From Microvirga flocculans ATCC BAA-817 (GTDB taxonomy: Bacteria > Pseudomonadota > Alphaproteobacteria > Rhizobiales > Beijerinckiaceae), in contig NZ_JAEA01000010.1 in assembly GCF_000518665.1 (NCBI RefSeq), positions 152,047 through 216,046 on the forward strand: a stretch of DNA of 64,000 bases, in the 5' to 3' direction. The translations under genes and the position numbers were made by a program. Shown here piece by piece: positions 51,627 to 61,878 of this stretch. Each line of letters begins with the position of its first letter. The stretch's first letter is position 1. Below the pieces are notes generated by a model, which was given only the letters and a program-made list of their open reading frames with translations, was not told where the DNA came from and ran no database searches.

Positions 51627-52598
51627 ATGGCCGTTGTGTCTGATCAGTTCGTCGTATCAAACATGCAGACCGTCCGCCGACGCTCCTCACCCGCTTTCGA
51701 TCAGGGCTTCCGATGGGCCAGTTACGGCTCCGCCCTGATCGTACTTGCCGTTCTCGCCGGCATCATCGGCTCGATGGTGTATGGCGGATGGCCCGCCTTC
51801 CAGGAATTCGGCTTCGGCTTCATCACGTCCAGCATCTGGAACGTGGGGCAGGACCAGTACGGCGCATGGGTCGCCATCGCCGGAACCCTGACCTCGGCCG
51901 TGATCGCCCTCGTCATCGGCGTTCCGATTTCCATCGGCATCGCGATCTTCCTCACCCAGCTTTGCCCGCCATGGCTCCGGCGCCCGGTTTCGACCGTCAT
52001 CGAGCTGCTGGCCGCGGTGCCCAGCATCATCTACGGCATGTGGGGCCTCTTCGTGTTCGCCCCGTTCTTCGCCAAGTATGTCCAGATCCCCCTGACAACC
52101 ATCGTCGAGGGCATGCCCATCCTCGGCACGGTCCTTTACGCCCGCGTTCCTTCCGGCGTGGGCATGATGACGGCGGGGATCATCCTGGCGATCATGATCA
52201 TCCCCTTCATCGCGTCGATCACGCGCGACATCCTGGACCAGATCCCGACGGTCCTGCGCGAGAGCGCCTACGGCATCGGCTGCACCACGTGGGAAGTCAT
52301 GCGCTACGTGCTGCTGCCGCAGGCGGGCGTGAGCATCATCGGTGCGGTCATGCTCGGCCTCGGACGCGCCCTCGGGGAGACCATGGCGGTGACCTTCGTC
52401 ATCGGCAACGCGAACCGCCTGTCGCTGTCGCTGTTCGATCCCAGCTCGACCATCGCCTCGCGCATCGCCAATGAGTTCAACGAGGCGGCCGGCATGCAGA
52501 TGCACGCCCTGCTCGCCCTGGGCTGCATCCTGTTCGTCGTCACCTTCATCGTGCTTGCCCTCGCGCGTCTCCTGATCGCCGGCATGAAGACCCATTGA
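51627..52598 (+). CDS. pstC: phosphate ABC transporter permease PstC
   Basis: The 323-residue inner-membrane permease has about six helices. The ABC-permease EAA loop lies in ESAYGIGCTTWEVMRYVLLPQAG and is followed by GLGRALGETMAVTFVIGN. It forms the phosphate channel with PstA. GGAGTAAGG precedes ATG 51627, 33 bases after pstS. Confidence 0.96.
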   Translation: MAVVSDQFVVSNMQTVRRRSSPAFDQGFRWASYGSALIVLAVLAGIIGSMVYGGWPAFQEFGFGFITSSIWNVGQDQYGAWVAIAGTLTSAVIALVIGVPISIGIAIFLTQLCPPWLRRPVSTVIELLAAVPSIIYGMWGLFVFAPFFAKYVQIPLTTIVEGMPILGTVLYARVPSGVGMMTAGIILAIMIIPFIASITRDILDQIPTVLRESAYGIGCTTWEVMRYVLLPQAGVSIIGAVMLGLGRALGETMAVTFVIGNANRLSLSLFDPSSTIASRIANEFNEAAGMQMHALLALGCILFVVTFIVLALARLLIAGMKTH

Positions 52599-52608
52599 GA
52601 GGTGGAAG

Positions 52609-53505
52609 ATGGATAACGCCGCTTATCGAAAAGCTTCCACGACGGCTCCGGCCCCTTGGGGGCGTGTGCGCCGCAGCCGCTACTGGGCCGACCGCGCGCT
52701 CAAGATCGTCAGCACCCTTTTCACGGCGCTGGGCGCCTTCGTTCTCGGATGGATCCTGCTGATGCTCCTGGTGGAAGGCATCGGCGGGTTGTCGCCCGCT
52801 GTCTTCACGGAGACGACGCCGGGGCCCGGCACGGAGGGCGGGGGCATCGCCAACGCCATCGTCGGCAGCCTCATCCTCACCGTTCTCGGCATCGTGGTCG
52901 CAACGCCTATCGGCGTGCTCGCGGGAACCTATCTCGCCGAATACGGCAAGGACTCCACGCTCGCCACGGTCATCCGTTTCGTGAACGACATCCTGCTCGC
53001 GGCCCCCAGCATCCTCATCGGTCTTTTCGTCTACATGCTGATGGTCCAGCCCATGGGCGGCTATTCGGGCTGGGCCGGCGGCGTGGCCCTTGCCATCATC
53101 GCGGTGCCCGTGATCGTACGCTCGACGGAGGACATGCTGCGCCTCGTGCCGGGCTCGCTTCGCGAGGCAGGAGCCGCTCTCGGCGCGCCCATGTCGACGG
53201 TGATCGTGAAGATCAGCTGGAAGGCGGCGCGGGCCGGCATGGTGACGGGCGTCATCCTTGCCACGGCGCGCATCGCCGGAGAGACGGCCCCGCTGCTCTT
53301 TACCGCGCTCAACAACAATTTCTGGTTCAGCCCGACCCTGATGGGCGGCGTCTCGAACCTGCCCGTCACCATCTACCAGTTCGCCCTGGCTCCTTATCAG
53401 AATTGGCGCGAGCTGGCCTGGGCCGGCGCCCTCATCATCACCCTGTCCATCCTGGGGCTGTCCATCGTGGCACGCCTGATCTTGAAGAAGGATAAAGTCC
53501 GGTGA
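52609..53505 (+). CDS. pstA: phosphate ABC transporter permease PstA
   Basis: The 298-residue permease partner of PstC has hydrophobic segments beginning [18 protein letters not shown]. The EAA region is around [20 protein letters not shown] and is followed by [17 protein letters not shown]. It lies ten bases after pstC and overlaps pstB by four bases. Confidence 0.96.
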   Translation: MDNAAYRKASTTAPAPWGRVRRSRYWADRALKIVSTLFTALGAFVLGWILLMLLVEGIGGLSPAVFTETTPGPGTEGGGIANAIVGSLILTVLGIVVATPIGVLAGTYLAEYGKDSTLATVIRFVNDILLAAPSILIGLFVYMLMVQPMGGYSGWAGGVALAIIAVPVIVRSTEDMLRLVPGSLREAGAALGAPMSTVIVKISWKAARAGMVTGVILATARIAGETAPLLFTALNNNFWFSPTLMGGVSNLPVTIYQFALAPYQNWRELAWAGALIITLSILGLSIVARLILKKDKVR

Positions 53506-54320
53506 GCACGATCGCCCTCAACACGAGCAGCGCCATCGGGAACGCGGCCGCTGCCGATGCCAGCGCTCCGGTGCGCATCGCCGTCAAGGATCTCAACTTC
53601 TACTATGGCGATTTCCGCAGCCTGAAGGACATCGCGCTCGACTTCTACGACCGTCAGGTCACGGCCCTCATCGGTCCCTCGGGCTGCGGAAAGTCGACGC
53701 TCCTGCGCACCTTCAACCGCATCTACAGCCTCTATCCCGAGCAGCGCGCCGAGGGACAGATCCTGCTCGACGGACAGAACATCCTGTCGTCCTCGATCGA
53801 CGTGAACGAGCTGCGCGCGCGGGTCGGCATGGTGTTTCAGAAGCCGACGCCGTTCCCCATGTCGATCTACGACAACATCGCGTTCGGCATCAGGCTCTAC
53901 GAGAAGCTGCCGAAGTCGGAGCTCGACGGCCGCGTCGAGGAGGCCCTGCGCAAGGCAGCCCTGTGGGACGAGGTGAAGGACAAGCTGCGCCAGTCCGGCA
54001 TGGGATTGTCCGGCGGCCAGCAGCAGCGCCTGTGCATCGCGCGCACCATCGCGCAGCGGCCCGAGGTGATCCTGCTCGACGAGCCGACCTCCGCGCTCGA
54101 TCCGATCTCCACCGGCAAGATCGAGGAGCTCATCGAGCAGCTCCGATCCGAATTCACCATCGTGATCGTCACCCACAACATGCAGCAGGCCGCGCGGATT
54201 TCGCAGTACACGGCCTTCATGTATCTCGGCGAGCTGGTGGAGTTCGGACCGACGACCAAGATGTTCATGAATCCGGTCAAGAAGCAGACCCAGGATTACA
54301 TCACGGGCCGCTTCGGCTGA
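53502..54320 (+). CDS. pstB: phosphate ABC transporter ATPase
   Basis: The 272-residue ABC ATPase has Walker [14 protein letters not shown]-loop VFQKPTPFP, signature LSGGQQQRL and Walker [13 protein letters not shown]. It powers phosphate uptake and takes part in PhoR silencing. The start is GTG 53502 within the pstA end (GTGA overlap). Confidence 0.97.
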   Translation: MSTIALNTSSAIGNAAAADASAPVRIAVKDLNFYYGDFRSLKDIALDFYDRQVTALIGPSGCGKSTLLRTFNRIYSLYPEQRAEGQILLDGQNILSSSIDVNELRARVGMVFQKPTPFPMSIYDNIAFGIRLYEKLPKSELDGRVEEALRKAALWDEVKDKLRQSGMGLSGGQQQRLCIARTIAQRPEVILLDEPTSALDPISTGKIEELIEQLRSEFTIVIVTHNMQQAARISQYTAFMYLGELVEFGPTTKMFMNPVKKQTQDYITGRFG

Positions 54321-54346
54321 CCGAAGAGGGCTCAGGGAGAACTTCC

Positions 54347-55060
54347 ATGCCAGAGCATATTGTCAGCTCCTATGACACCGACCTTCAGGCGCTCCGGCAA
54401 CGCATCGCCGAAATGGGCGGCATTGCGGAGAAGATGCTGGTCGATTCCGTCTCCGCGCTCGCCCGCCGCGACAAGCCGCTGGCGCAGACGGTGATCGCCT
54501 CCGATCCGCGCCTCGACGCCTTGCATCGCGAGGTCGAGGAGAGCGCCATTCTCACCATCGCCCGCCGTCAGCCGCTGGCGGTCGATCTGCGCGAGACCAT
54601 TTCCGCCATCCGCATCGCGGGCGACGTGGAGCGCATCGGGGATCTTGCCAAGAACATCGCCAAGCGGGCGCTGGCCATCGGCGACGACTTCCAGCCGCAC
54701 AAGATCGTCGTCGGCCTCCAGCACATGAACGATCTGGTGCTCGGCCAGCTCAAGGACGTGCTCGACGCCTATGCGCAGAAGGACACGGAGAAGGCGCTCG
54801 ACGTCTGGAAGCGCGACGGCGCCATCGACGCGCTCTACACCTCCCTGTTCCGGGAACTCCTGACCTACATGATGGAGGATCCGCGCAACATCTCGTACTG
54901 CACGCACCTTCTGTTCTGCGCCAAGAACATCGAGCGCATCGGCGACCACACCACCAACATCGCGGAGACGGTCCATTACCTCGTCACCGGCGAGACGCTG
55001 GCCATCGACCGGCCGAAGAACGACCGCTCCATCGACACCACGGTCGAGGCGGGAGCCTGA
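54347..55060 (+). CDS. phoU: phosphate signalling regulator PhoU
   Basis: The 237-residue all-helical protein has two PhoU repeats. Each carries a metal-binding signature: RIAGDVERIGDLAKNIAKRA and CAKNIERIGDHTTNIAE. It links the Pst transporter to PhoR and restrains the regulon in high phosphate. ATG 54347 is preceded by AGGGAGA; the longer frame is the pstB shadow. Confidence 0.96.
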   Translation: MPEHIVSSYDTDLQALRQRIAEMGGIAEKMLVDSVSALARRDKPLAQTVIASDPRLDALHREVEESAILTIARRQPLAVDLRETISAIRIAGDVERIGDLAKNIAKRALAIGDDFQPHKIVVGLQHMNDLVLGQLKDVLDAYAQKDTEKALDVWKRDGAIDALYTSLFRELLTYMMEDPRNISYCTHLLFCAKNIERIGDHTTNIAETVHYLVTGETLAIDRPKNDRSIDTTVEAGA

Positions 55061-55062
55061 CC

Positions 55063-55779
55063 ATGGGACCTCGCGTTCTGATCGTCGAGGATGAGGAGCC
55101 CTTGATGCTCCTCCTGCGCTACAACCTCGAGTCCGAAGGCTACGAGGTCGACAGCGTGTCTCGCGGGGACGAGGCGGAAATCCGCCTGCGGGAGCAGGTG
55201 CCGGACATCGTGCTGCTCGACTGGATGCTGCCGGGCCTGTCCGGGATCGAGCTGTGCCGGCGCATCCGCGCGCGGACTGAAACCGAGCGTCTGCCGGTGA
55301 TCATGCTCACGGCTCGCGGCGAGGAGGGCGACCGCATCCGCGGCCTTTCCACCGGAGCGGACGATTACATCGTCAAGCCCTTTTCGGTGCCGGAACTTTT
55401 GGCGCGGGTGCGCGCACTGCTGCGCCGGGCGAAGCCCGCGCATATCGCGACCCTTCTGAGGGCGGGCGACATCGAGCTCGACCGGGAAACGCACCGGGTC
55501 CGCCGCGCGGGCCAGGAGCTGCATCTGGGCCCGACGGAGTTCCGCCTGCTGGAATTCCTGATGCAGAGCCCCGGCCGCGTCTTTTCCCGCGAGCATCTGC
55601 TCAACGCCGTCTGGGGCCATGACGTCTATATCGACGAGCGTACGGTGGACGTGCATGTGGGCCGTCTGCGCAAGGCCATCAACCTACCGCGCAAGCCCGA
55701 TCCCATCCGCACGGTGCGGGGCGCGGGCTACTCCTTCGACGAGACCTTCGCCCGCGAGGAGCAGCCGGTCGGCGCGTGA
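55063..55779 (+). CDS. phoB: phosphate regulon response regulator PhoB
   Basis: The 238-residue OmpR/PhoB-type regulator has a receiver domain with acidic pocket VEDEEP, phosphoacceptor D53 in VLLDWMLPG, and Lys in VKPFS. The C-terminal winged helix contains RTVDVHVGRLRKAI and the terminal RGAGYSF hairpin. It starts two bases after phoU and closes the operon. A poly-C run of ten (55802-55811) follows in the intergenic space. Confidence 0.96.
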   Translation: MGPRVLIVEDEEPLMLLLRYNLESEGYEVDSVSRGDEAEIRLREQVPDIVLLDWMLPGLSGIELCRRIRARTETERLPVIMLTARGEEGDRIRGLSTGADDYIVKPFSVPELLARVRALLRRAKPAHIATLLRAGDIELDRETHRVRRAGQELHLGPTEFRLLEFLMQSPGRVFSREHLLNAVWGHDVYIDERTVDVHVGRLRKAINLPRKPDPIRTVRGAGYSFDETFAREEQPVGA

Positions 55780-55852
55780 ATTGATACCGGCAGCCGTCCG
55801 GCCCCCCCCCCGGGCTCGGGACTTCCGCATTCCATCGGGCTTCAGACAAACG

Positions 55853-55888
55853 AAAAGGCCGCGCCGACGATCATCGGCGCGGCCTTTT
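55853..55888. terminator. bidirectional terminator between phoB and gcrA
   Basis: An 11-bp GC-rich stem, GGCCGCGCCGA/TCGGCGCGGCC, is flanked by four A and four T, so it can serve both convergent genes. Confidence 0.88.
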
Positions 55889-55904
55889 CAATGGAGTGAA
55901 GAGA

Positions 55905-56441
55905 TCAGGCCCGGGCCAGCTTGCGCTCGCGCTTGCGGTCGGCGACCGGCTGGTAGGCGACGCGGGCGTGGTGCGTGCAATAGGGCAGGCCCGTGATGGA
56001 ACGCGCGCCGCAGAAGCGGAATTCCGGCTTGGTCGGGTCCCCCATGGGCCAGCGGCACATGGACTCGCGCAGGTCCATGATCGTCACGCGCTCGGACATG
56101 GGAATGGCCACATCCTCGTCCACGAAGGCTTCCGTCTCCGCCACCGCGGGCTGCATGGCAATCGGGGCGATCACCACGTTGCCGGTGTGCGGCTGGGGAG
56201 CGATGGGCGCCGGGGCGCTGGGCGCGCGGGTCGCCTTGCGCGGGCGTGCGGCGGCCGAAGCGGCGGGCTTGGCATCCTTGGCGCGGCCGGAGAGGCCGAG
56301 GCGGTGAACCTTGCCGATCACTGCGTTGCGGGTCACGTTGCCGAGCTCGGCGGCGATCTGGCTCGCGCTCAAACCATCGGTCCAGAGCTTCTTCAGCAGC
56401 TCGACCCGCTCGTCCGTCCAGGTTGCGCCCGCATCCATCAT
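55905..56441 (-). CDS. gcrA: GcrA cell cycle regulator
   Basis: The 178-residue GcrA family protein has an N-terminal DNA-binding domain (WTDERVELLKKLWTDGLSAS, NVTRNAVIGKVHRLGL), an Ala/Pro-rich middle and a C-terminal sigma-70-contacting domain with CRWPMGDP and FCGARSITGLPYCTHHARVAY. In Caulobacter it activates promoters carrying CcrM-methylated GANTC. GANTC sites lie upstream at 56480, 56601, 56614 and 56725. The start could be either of two adjacent ATG codons. Confidence 0.95.
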   Translation of the reverse strand: MMDAGATWTDERVELLKKLWTDGLSASQIAAELGNVTRNAVIGKVHRLGLSGRAKDAKPAASAAARPRKATRAPSAPAPIAPQPHTGNVVIAPIAMQPAVAETEAFVDEDVAIPMSERVTIMDLRESMCRWPMGDPTKPEFRFCGARSITGLPYCTHHARVAYQPVADRKRERKLARA

Positions 56442-56700
56442 TTTTAACTTGCCTCCATCGTGGCGGTCTTCAAAGCTCAGAATCCCGGATGCCTCGCGGA
56501 CAGTGTTTTGACGTCCGACCGCGTTGCGAGGATCGCTCCTGAGGGTGATAGCCGCCGCACGAATGCTGTACTCGACTGACCTGAAGTTACAGGATGGGTG
56601 GACTCGGGCGCAAGAGTCCCCGGGCAGGCCCTGTCGTTTTCCCCAAGGAACTCGCCTTGGGCAAAAATTCCCTGTGATGAGTCAGTTCATTTCTCTTGAA

Positions 56701-56769
56701 TTGACAGGGTCTCGCTGCTCGTTAGAATCCCGGACCGTGCCGCCCCGGCTGGGGCGGCGCTTTCTTTTT
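56701..56769 (+). promoter_or_regulatory. argD promoter with terminator-like hairpin at the transcript 5' end
   Basis: TTGACA (56701-56706) and TAGAAT (56723-56728) with a 16-bp spacer form a near-consensus promoter. The predicted start, about 56735, is followed almost at once by GCCGCCCC/GGGGCGGC (56739-56746/56751-56758) and the T-rich TTTCTTTTT (56761-56769). The argD start lies 44 bp further on. The -10 box overlaps a GAATC (GANTC) site. The hairpin could be a leader terminator, a 5' stabiliser or the end of a very short RNA. Confidence 0.5.
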
Positions 56770-56812
56770 CGGGCCCGGGTGCGACCTTGGGTCCTGGAGG
56801 TGGAGACGAACT

Positions 56813-58021
56813 GTGACATCGCCATTGCTGCCGGTATTTGCGCGCACCGACCTGTCCTTCGAGAAGGGAGAGGGGGCCTGGCTCTACGGCCGAGATGGCG
56901 AGCGATATCTCGATTTCGGGGCGGGCATCGCGGTCAATGCCCTGGGCCACGCCCATCCGCATCTCGTCCAGGCCCTGACGGAGCAGGCCTCCAAGGTTTG
57001 GCACACCTCCAACCTCTTCCAGATCCCGGAAGGGGAGCGCCTGGCCCAGCGGCTGGTGGACAACACCTTCGCCGACGTGGTGTTCTTCTCCAATTCCGGC
57101 GCCGAGGCGAACGAGGCGGCCATCAAGATGGCCCGCAAGTATCACGCCGTGAACGGCCATCCGGAGCGCTTCCGTATCGTCACGTTCGAAGGCGCCTTCC
57201 ACGGGCGGACGCTCGCGACCATCGCGGCCGGCGGTCAGGCCAAGTACCTGGAGGGCTTCGGCCCGAAGGTCGAGGGTTTCGATCAGGTGCCGGTCGAGGA
57301 TCTCGACGCCCTGAAGGCCGTCATCGGCCCTGAGACGGCGGCGCTCATGATCGAGCCGATCCAGGGCGAAGGCGGCATCCGCACCGTCTCCAACGCCTTC
57401 CTGCGCGAGCTGCGCGCCCTGTGCGACAGCCACGGCCTGCTTCTGATCTTCGACGAGATCCAGACCGGCGTCGGCCGCACGGGCAAGCTTTTCGCCTATG
57501 AATGGACCGGCGTGACGCCCGACATCATGTCCGTGGCCAAGGGCATCGGCGGCGGCTTCCCGCTCGGCGCCTGCCTCGCCACGGCCGAGGCGGCCAAGGG
57601 CATGACCGCGGGCACCCACGGCACCACTTTCGGCGGCAATCCGCTCGCCATGGCGGTGGGCAACGCGGTGCTCGACGTCATCCTGGCGCCGGGCTTCCTG
57701 AAGGAGGTCGAGCGCAAGGGGCTGCTGCTCAAGCAGCGTCTCGCCGAGCTGAAGGACCGCCACCCGGGCGTCATTGACGAAGTTCGCGGTCAGGGCCTCA
57801 TGATGGGCCTGCGCACCGTCGTCCCGAATACCGACTTCATTGCCGCCGCCCGCGCCGAGAAGCTCCTGGTGATCGGCGCCGGCGACAACGTGGCCCGTCT
57901 CCTGCCGCCGCTGATCATCAGCGACGCCGAGATTTCGGACGCCGTCAATCGCATCGAGGCCGCCTGCGCGGCTTTGGAAGCTGGGCAGAAGACCACCGCC
58001 CAGCAGGGAGCCTCACAATGA
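56813..58021 (+). CDS. argD: acetylornithine aminotransferase
   Basis: The 402-residue class III PLP aminotransferase has [57 protein letters not shown] and the PLP lysine in [14 protein letters not shown]. It converts N-acetylglutamate semialdehyde to N-acetylornithine in arginine synthesis. GTG 56813 follows GGAGACG. It overlaps argF by four bases. Confidence 0.95.
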   Translation: MTSPLLPVFARTDLSFEKGEGAWLYGRDGERYLDFGAGIAVNALGHAHPHLVQALTEQASKVWHTSNLFQIPEGERLAQRLVDNTFADVVFFSNSGAEANEAAIKMARKYHAVNGHPERFRIVTFEGAFHGRTLATIAAGGQAKYLEGFGPKVEGFDQVPVEDLDALKAVIGPETAALMIEPIQGEGGIRTVSNAFLRELRALCDSHGLLLIFDEIQTGVGRTGKLFAYEWTGVTPDIMSVAKGIGGGFPLGACLATAEAAKGMTAGTHGTTFGGNPLAMAVGNAVLDVILAPGFLKEVERKGLLLKQRLAELKDRHPGVIDEVRGQGLMMGLRTVVPNTDFIAAARAEKLLVIGAGDNVARLLPPLIISDAEISDAVNRIEAACAALEAGQKTTAQQGASQ

Positions 58022-58944
58022 AGACCCGTCATTTCATCGATCTCAGCGACTTTTCCGGCGCGGAGATCCGCCACCTCCTGACTATCGGCAAGGAGATCAA
58101 GGCCAGGCGCCGCCGTGGAGAGAAGGCCAAGGACCGCCCGCTCGAGGGCAAGGTCCTGGCGATGGTCTTCGACAAGCCCTCTACCCGCACCCGCGTCTCC
58201 TTCGACGTCGGCATGCGCGAGCTCGGCGGCGAGACGCTCATGCTCACCGGCAAGGAGATGCAGCTCGGCCGCGGCGAGAGCATCGCCGACACGGCGCGGG
58301 TCCTGTCCCGCTACGTGGACGCCATCATGATCCGCACTCTCGATCATGCCATGGTGACCGAGCTGGCCCAATATGCCTCGATCCCGGTCATCAACGGCCT
58401 GACCAAGATGACGCATCCGTGCCAGATCATGGCCGACATCATGACCTTCGAGGAGCATCGCGGCTCCATCGAGGGGAAGACCGTTGCCTGGACGGGCGAC
58501 GCCAACAACGTGCTGGCTTCCTGGATCCACGCGGCGGCGCGCCTCGATTTCACGCTGAAGATCGCAACCCCGCCGGAACTTGCTCCCCGTCCGGAGCTTT
58601 TGTCCTGGGCGAAACAGGAAGGGGCCAAGATCAGCGTGACCACCGATGCCTTCGAAGCGGTCGAGGGGGCCCATGCGGTCATCACCGATTGCTGGGTCTC
58701 CATGGGCGATGACGACGAGTTCCGTCGTCAGAACCTGCTGAAGCCCTATCAGGTCAACGGCAGGCTCATGGGCATCGCCGACAAGGAGGCGATCTTCATG
58801 CACTGCCTTCCCGCCCATCGCGGCGAGGAGGTGACGGATGAGGTCATGGACGGTCCGCAATCGGTGGTCTTCGATGAGGCCGAGAACCGGCTTCATGCGC
58901 AGAAGGGCGTCCTCGCCTGGTGCCTCGGAGCAGCAAACGCATGA
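58018..58944 (+). CDS. argF: ornithine carbamoyltransferase
   Basis: The 308-residue enzyme makes citrulline from ornithine and carbamoyl phosphate. The carbamoyl-phosphate site is [14 protein letters not shown] and HPCQIMAD. The ornithine loop is DCWVSMGDD, and the catalytic Cys is in [12 protein letters not shown]. It overlaps argD upstream and hslO downstream by ATGA, so all three are translationally coupled. Confidence 0.97.
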   Translation: MKTRHFIDLSDFSGAEIRHLLTIGKEIKARRRRGEKAKDRPLEGKVLAMVFDKPSTRTRVSFDVGMRELGGETLMLTGKEMQLGRGESIADTARVLSRYVDAIMIRTLDHAMVTELAQYASIPVINGLTKMTHPCQIMADIMTFEEHRGSIEGKTVAWTGDANNVLASWIHAAARLDFTLKIATPPELAPRPELLSWAKQEGAKISVTTDAFEAVEGAHAVITDCWVSMGDDDEFRRQNLLKPYQVNGRLMGIADKEAIFMHCLPAHRGEEVTDEVMDGPQSVVFDEAENRLHAQKGVLAWCLGAANA

Positions 58945-59930
58945 GTTCCGCTTCGTTTGAAGGATCCGACGACGTCGTTCTGCCCTTCGCGGTCGAGCCT
59001 CTCGACGTGCGCGGGCGCGTGGTGCGTCTCGGCCCCTCCATCGACACCATCCTGGCTCGCCACGGCTATCCCGATCAGGTCGCCCGCGTCATCGGCGAAG
59101 CCGCCGCGCTGACGGTCATGCTCGGCGCGTCCCTCAAGCTCGAGGGTCGCTTCCAGCTGCAGACGAAGACCGACGGCATCATCGACATGGTGGTGGTCGA
59201 CTTCAACGCGCCGGATCGCCTGCGCGCCACGGCCCGTTTCGACAAGGACCGGCTCGAGGCCCTCGGACAGGCGACGCCGTCGACGGGAGAACTGCTGGGT
59301 TCCGGCTATCTCGCCATGACCATCGATCAGGGCTCCGAACGCAGCCGCTACCAGGGCGTCGTCGCGCTCGAGGGCCAGGGCTTCGAGGAGGCGGCGGATC
59401 AGTATTTCCGCCAGTCCGAGCAGATCCCGACGCAGGTGCGCCTCGCGGTGGCCGAGCAGTTCGAGAACGGACGCCACACCTATCGGGCGGGCGGGCTGAT
59501 GATCCAGTTCCTGCCGTCTTCCTCCGAGCGCCTGCGGCAGGCGGACCTGCATCCCGGCGATATCCCGGAGGGACATCCCTCGAACGATCTCGCATCTCCC
59601 TCGGAGGACGATGCCTGGGTCGAGGCCAAGTCGCTGGTCGGCACGGTCGAGGATCACGAGCTGATCGATCCCACCGTCTCCAGCGAGACGCTTCTCTATC
59701 GCCTGTTCCACGAGCGCGGCGTGCGCGTCTTCGAGGGGCAGCATGTGCATGAGGAATGCACCTGCTCGCAGGAGCGCATCATGGGCATGATGCGCCGCTT
59801 CTCCGCCGAGGATCGCCGCGACATGGTCGGCGACAACGGCCGGATCGGCATCACCTGCGAGTTCTGCTCTCGCTTCTACGATCTCGATCCGGCGGACGTC
59901 GAGGCCGAGATCGCGAAGTCGGAAGCATGA
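58941..59930 (+). CDS. hslO: Hsp33 redox-regulated chaperone
   Basis: The 329-residue holdase is activated by oxidation. The N-terminal core includes [17 protein letters not shown], and the C-terminal redox switch has the four zinc-binding cysteines in ECTCSQERI and [10 protein letters not shown] chose ATG 58941 because of the four-base overlap with argF; the frame begins 21 bases earlier. The position after argF is unusual functionally but common in this order. Confidence 0.95.
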   Translation: MSSASFEGSDDVVLPFAVEPLDVRGRVVRLGPSIDTILARHGYPDQVARVIGEAAALTVMLGASLKLEGRFQLQTKTDGIIDMVVVDFNAPDRLRATARFDKDRLEALGQATPSTGELLGSGYLAMTIDQGSERSRYQGVVALEGQGFEEAADQYFRQSEQIPTQVRLAVAEQFENGRHTYRAGGLMIQFLPSSSERLRQADLHPGDIPEGHPSNDLASPSEDDAWVEAKSLVGTVEDHELIDPTVSSETLLYRLFHERGVRVFEGQHVHEECTCSQERIMGMMRRFSAEDRRDMVGDNGRIGITCEFCSRFYDLDPADVEAEIAKSEA

Positions 59931-60016
59931 TGCTTCGCATGTGAAGAGCAGGCTTGCACTTTTGGGGTCCGGTGCTCCTTCTCTTGGTGAGCACCTCAAG
60001 TCTTTTGCTGAAAACG

Positions 60017-60049
60017 AAGGCCCGGTCCTGCACCGGGCCTTGGTGTTTT
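60017..60049 (+). terminator. terminator after hslO
   Basis: AAGGCCCGGT/ACCGGGCCTT with a five-base loop, followed by GGTGTTTT, lies 87 bp after the hslO stop and 34 bp before the convergent argE end. Confidence 0.75.
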
Positions 60050-60074
60050 GGAACCGGGTTCGACGCCTGGGTTT

Positions 60075-61247
60075 TCAGGATGCCGCGCACGTCGCCGCGA
60101 GCCGCCGCATGAAGGCGGCGCCTGCTTCGAGCTGCTCCAGGGTGATGTATTCGTCGGGCTGATGCGCCTGATCGATGGAGCCGGGACCGCAGACGATCGT
60201 CGGAATGCCCGCCGCCTGGTAATGCCCCGCCTCCGTGCCGTAGGGCACGGTCTGAGTCCGGTTCTTGCCGGCGATCCGCAGGGCCAGGGTTTCCGCGAAG
60301 GAGCCCGGATCCGGCGCCAGGCCCGGCACGGAGGCGTGGACGATGGTCTCGATCCGCCCGAAATCCCCGAAACGGTTGAGGCGCTTGAGGGCGACCTCCT
60401 GCGCGAACTTTTCCAGGCGGTTCGGGATCTCCTGCGGATCGAGGCCCGGCAGGCCGCGGAATTCCCAGTGGAAGGTGCAGGACTTGGAGAGGATGTTGCG
60501 CGCCGTTCCGCCCGAGATCGTACCCACATGCACCGTGGTATAGGGCGGATCGAAACGCCCGCTGACGTCGCCGCGCTCCATCATCTCGTCGCCGATGCGG
60601 TTCAGCTCCACGATCAGCTCGGCCGCGGTCATCACGGCGCTAGCGCCGATAGAGGGCTTGGAGGAATGCGCCTCGAAGCCGTGCACCGTGGTGGAGAAGG
60701 TCACCACGCTTTTATGCGCATCCACCACCTCCAGCATCGTCGGCTCGCCGACGAAGACGGCTTTCGGCAGGGGCAGGTCGTGCCCGAGGCGGCGGATGGT
60801 GTCGACGACGCCGAAACAGGTCGTCTCCTCGTCGTAGGAGAGCATGATGTGGATCGGCATCTTGAGGTTCGCGGCCAGGAACTCGGGCACCAGCGCGAGC
60901 GCCAGCGCATCGAAGGCCTTCATGTCCACAGCGCCGCGCCCATAGGCGCGCCCGTTCTCGACGCGCAGGGTGAAGGGATCCGACGTCCAGGCCTGGCCTT
61001 CCACCGGCACCACGTCCGTATGGCCCGAAAGCACGACGCCGCCCCGGTCCCGCGGCCCGATCGTGGCATAAAGGGCTGCCTTGTCGCCGGCTTCGTTCGG
61101 CACGCGCACGAAGGGCACGTCCCAGCTCTGGAGATAGCCTTCCACGAATTCGATCAGGGGCAGGTTCGATTTGGAGCTCACCGTATCGAACGACACGAGC
61201 TTCGCCAGCATTTCGAGCGGCGTGAACCGCTGGCCGTTGGGGGACAT
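60075..61247 (-). CDS. argE: acetylornithine deacetylase
   Basis: The 390-residue M20-family metallohydrolase has zinc ligands in LSGHTDVVPVEG and GRGAVDMKAFDAL, the catalytic Glu pair in SYDEETTCFG, and a dimerisation domain around VHGFEAHSSKPSIGASAV. It releases ornithine from N-acetylornithine, complementing argD and argF across the terminator. I chose ATG 61247 with GAGG upstream; TTG 61259 is the edge of the open frame. It lies eight bases after apaG. Confidence 0.93.
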   Translation of the reverse strand: MSPNGQRFTPLEMLAKLVSFDTVSSKSNLPLIEFVEGYLQSWDVPFVRVPNEAGDKAALYATIGPRDRGGVVLSGHTDVVPVEGQAWTSDPFTLRVENGRAYGRGAVDMKAFDALALALVPEFLAANLKMPIHIMLSYDEETTCFGVVDTIRRLGHDLPLPKAVFVGEPTMLEVVDAHKSVVTFSTTVHGFEAHSSKPSIGASAVMTAAELIVELNRIGDEMMERGDVSGRFDPPYTTVHVGTISGGTARNILSKSCTFHWEFRGLPGLDPQEIPNRLEKFAQEVALKRLNRFGDFGRIETIVHASVPGLAPDPGSFAETLALRIAGKNRTQTVPYGTEAGHYQAAGIPTIVCGPGSIDQAHQPDEYITLEQLEAGAAFMRRLAATCAAS

Positions 61248-61255
61248 CGAAGACC

Positions 61256-61648
61256 TCAATGCAGCACGCGCCTGGCGCGGGGAATGTCGAGAGAGAAGGC
61301 GGGGATTTCGGCGTCGAAGGTTTCTCCGCCGGCGGTTTCCATGAGGTAGGTGCCCTGCATGGTGCCGCTCGGTGTCGTGAGGGGGCAGCCGCTCGTATAG
61401 CTGAAGCTCTCGCCCGGCCCCAGCACCGGCTCCTCGCCGACGACGCCCGTCCCGCGCACCTCCTGCACCTGGCCGTGCTCGTCGGTGATGCGCCAGTAAC
61501 GGGCGCGCAGCTGAACCCGCTCAAGGCCCGTGTTGATGATCTCCACCGTATAGGCGAAGAAATAGCGGCCTTCGTCGGGGGAGGACTCTTCGGGCATGTA
61601 GCGGGGCGTTACCGTCACGCTGATGCCGCGGGTCACTGCCTTGTACAT
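61256..61648 (-). CDS. apaG: ApaG protein
   Basis: The 130-residue single-domain ApaG/DUF525 protein has a fibronectin-III-like fold. It contains YFFAYTVEIINTGLERVQL, RYWRITDEHGQ and GTMQGTYLMETAGGE. It is annotated in other genomes as linked to Co2+ resistance and Ap4A metabolism, but its role is not settled. It is the first gene of a two-gene unit with argE. Confidence 0.93.
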   Translation of the reverse strand: MYKAVTRGISVTVTPRYMPEESSPDEGRYFFAYTVEIINTGLERVQLRARYWRITDEHGQVQEVRGTGVVGEEPVLGPGESFSYTSGCPLTTPSGTMQGTYLMETAGGETFDAEIPAFSLDIPRARRVLH

Positions 61649-61878
61649 GAGAATGCCTTGAGCCAGCAGAGGAGTTCGACCCGTTCGTGGTAAGGCCGTC
61701 CTCCCACCGCGTCAACGAGGCGGGGAGCCCGCCGGGGCTGTCGCCCCGCGGAACGGGGGGGCGTTGCTGCCTGTCCGGGGATTGATTCCAAAACAGGTTT
61801 CCACTTTCAGGCCTGATACTCTAGAGAAGATCGTCAGGCTCAAATTTCATGAGAGGGCAGGGCCCTCGGAAGACGGAC

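Noticed and set aside
55802..55811. Run of ten C as a phase-variable tract
   Set aside because: It lies after the phoB stop and before a terminator, not in a promoter or coding frame, so slippage would have no obvious effect.
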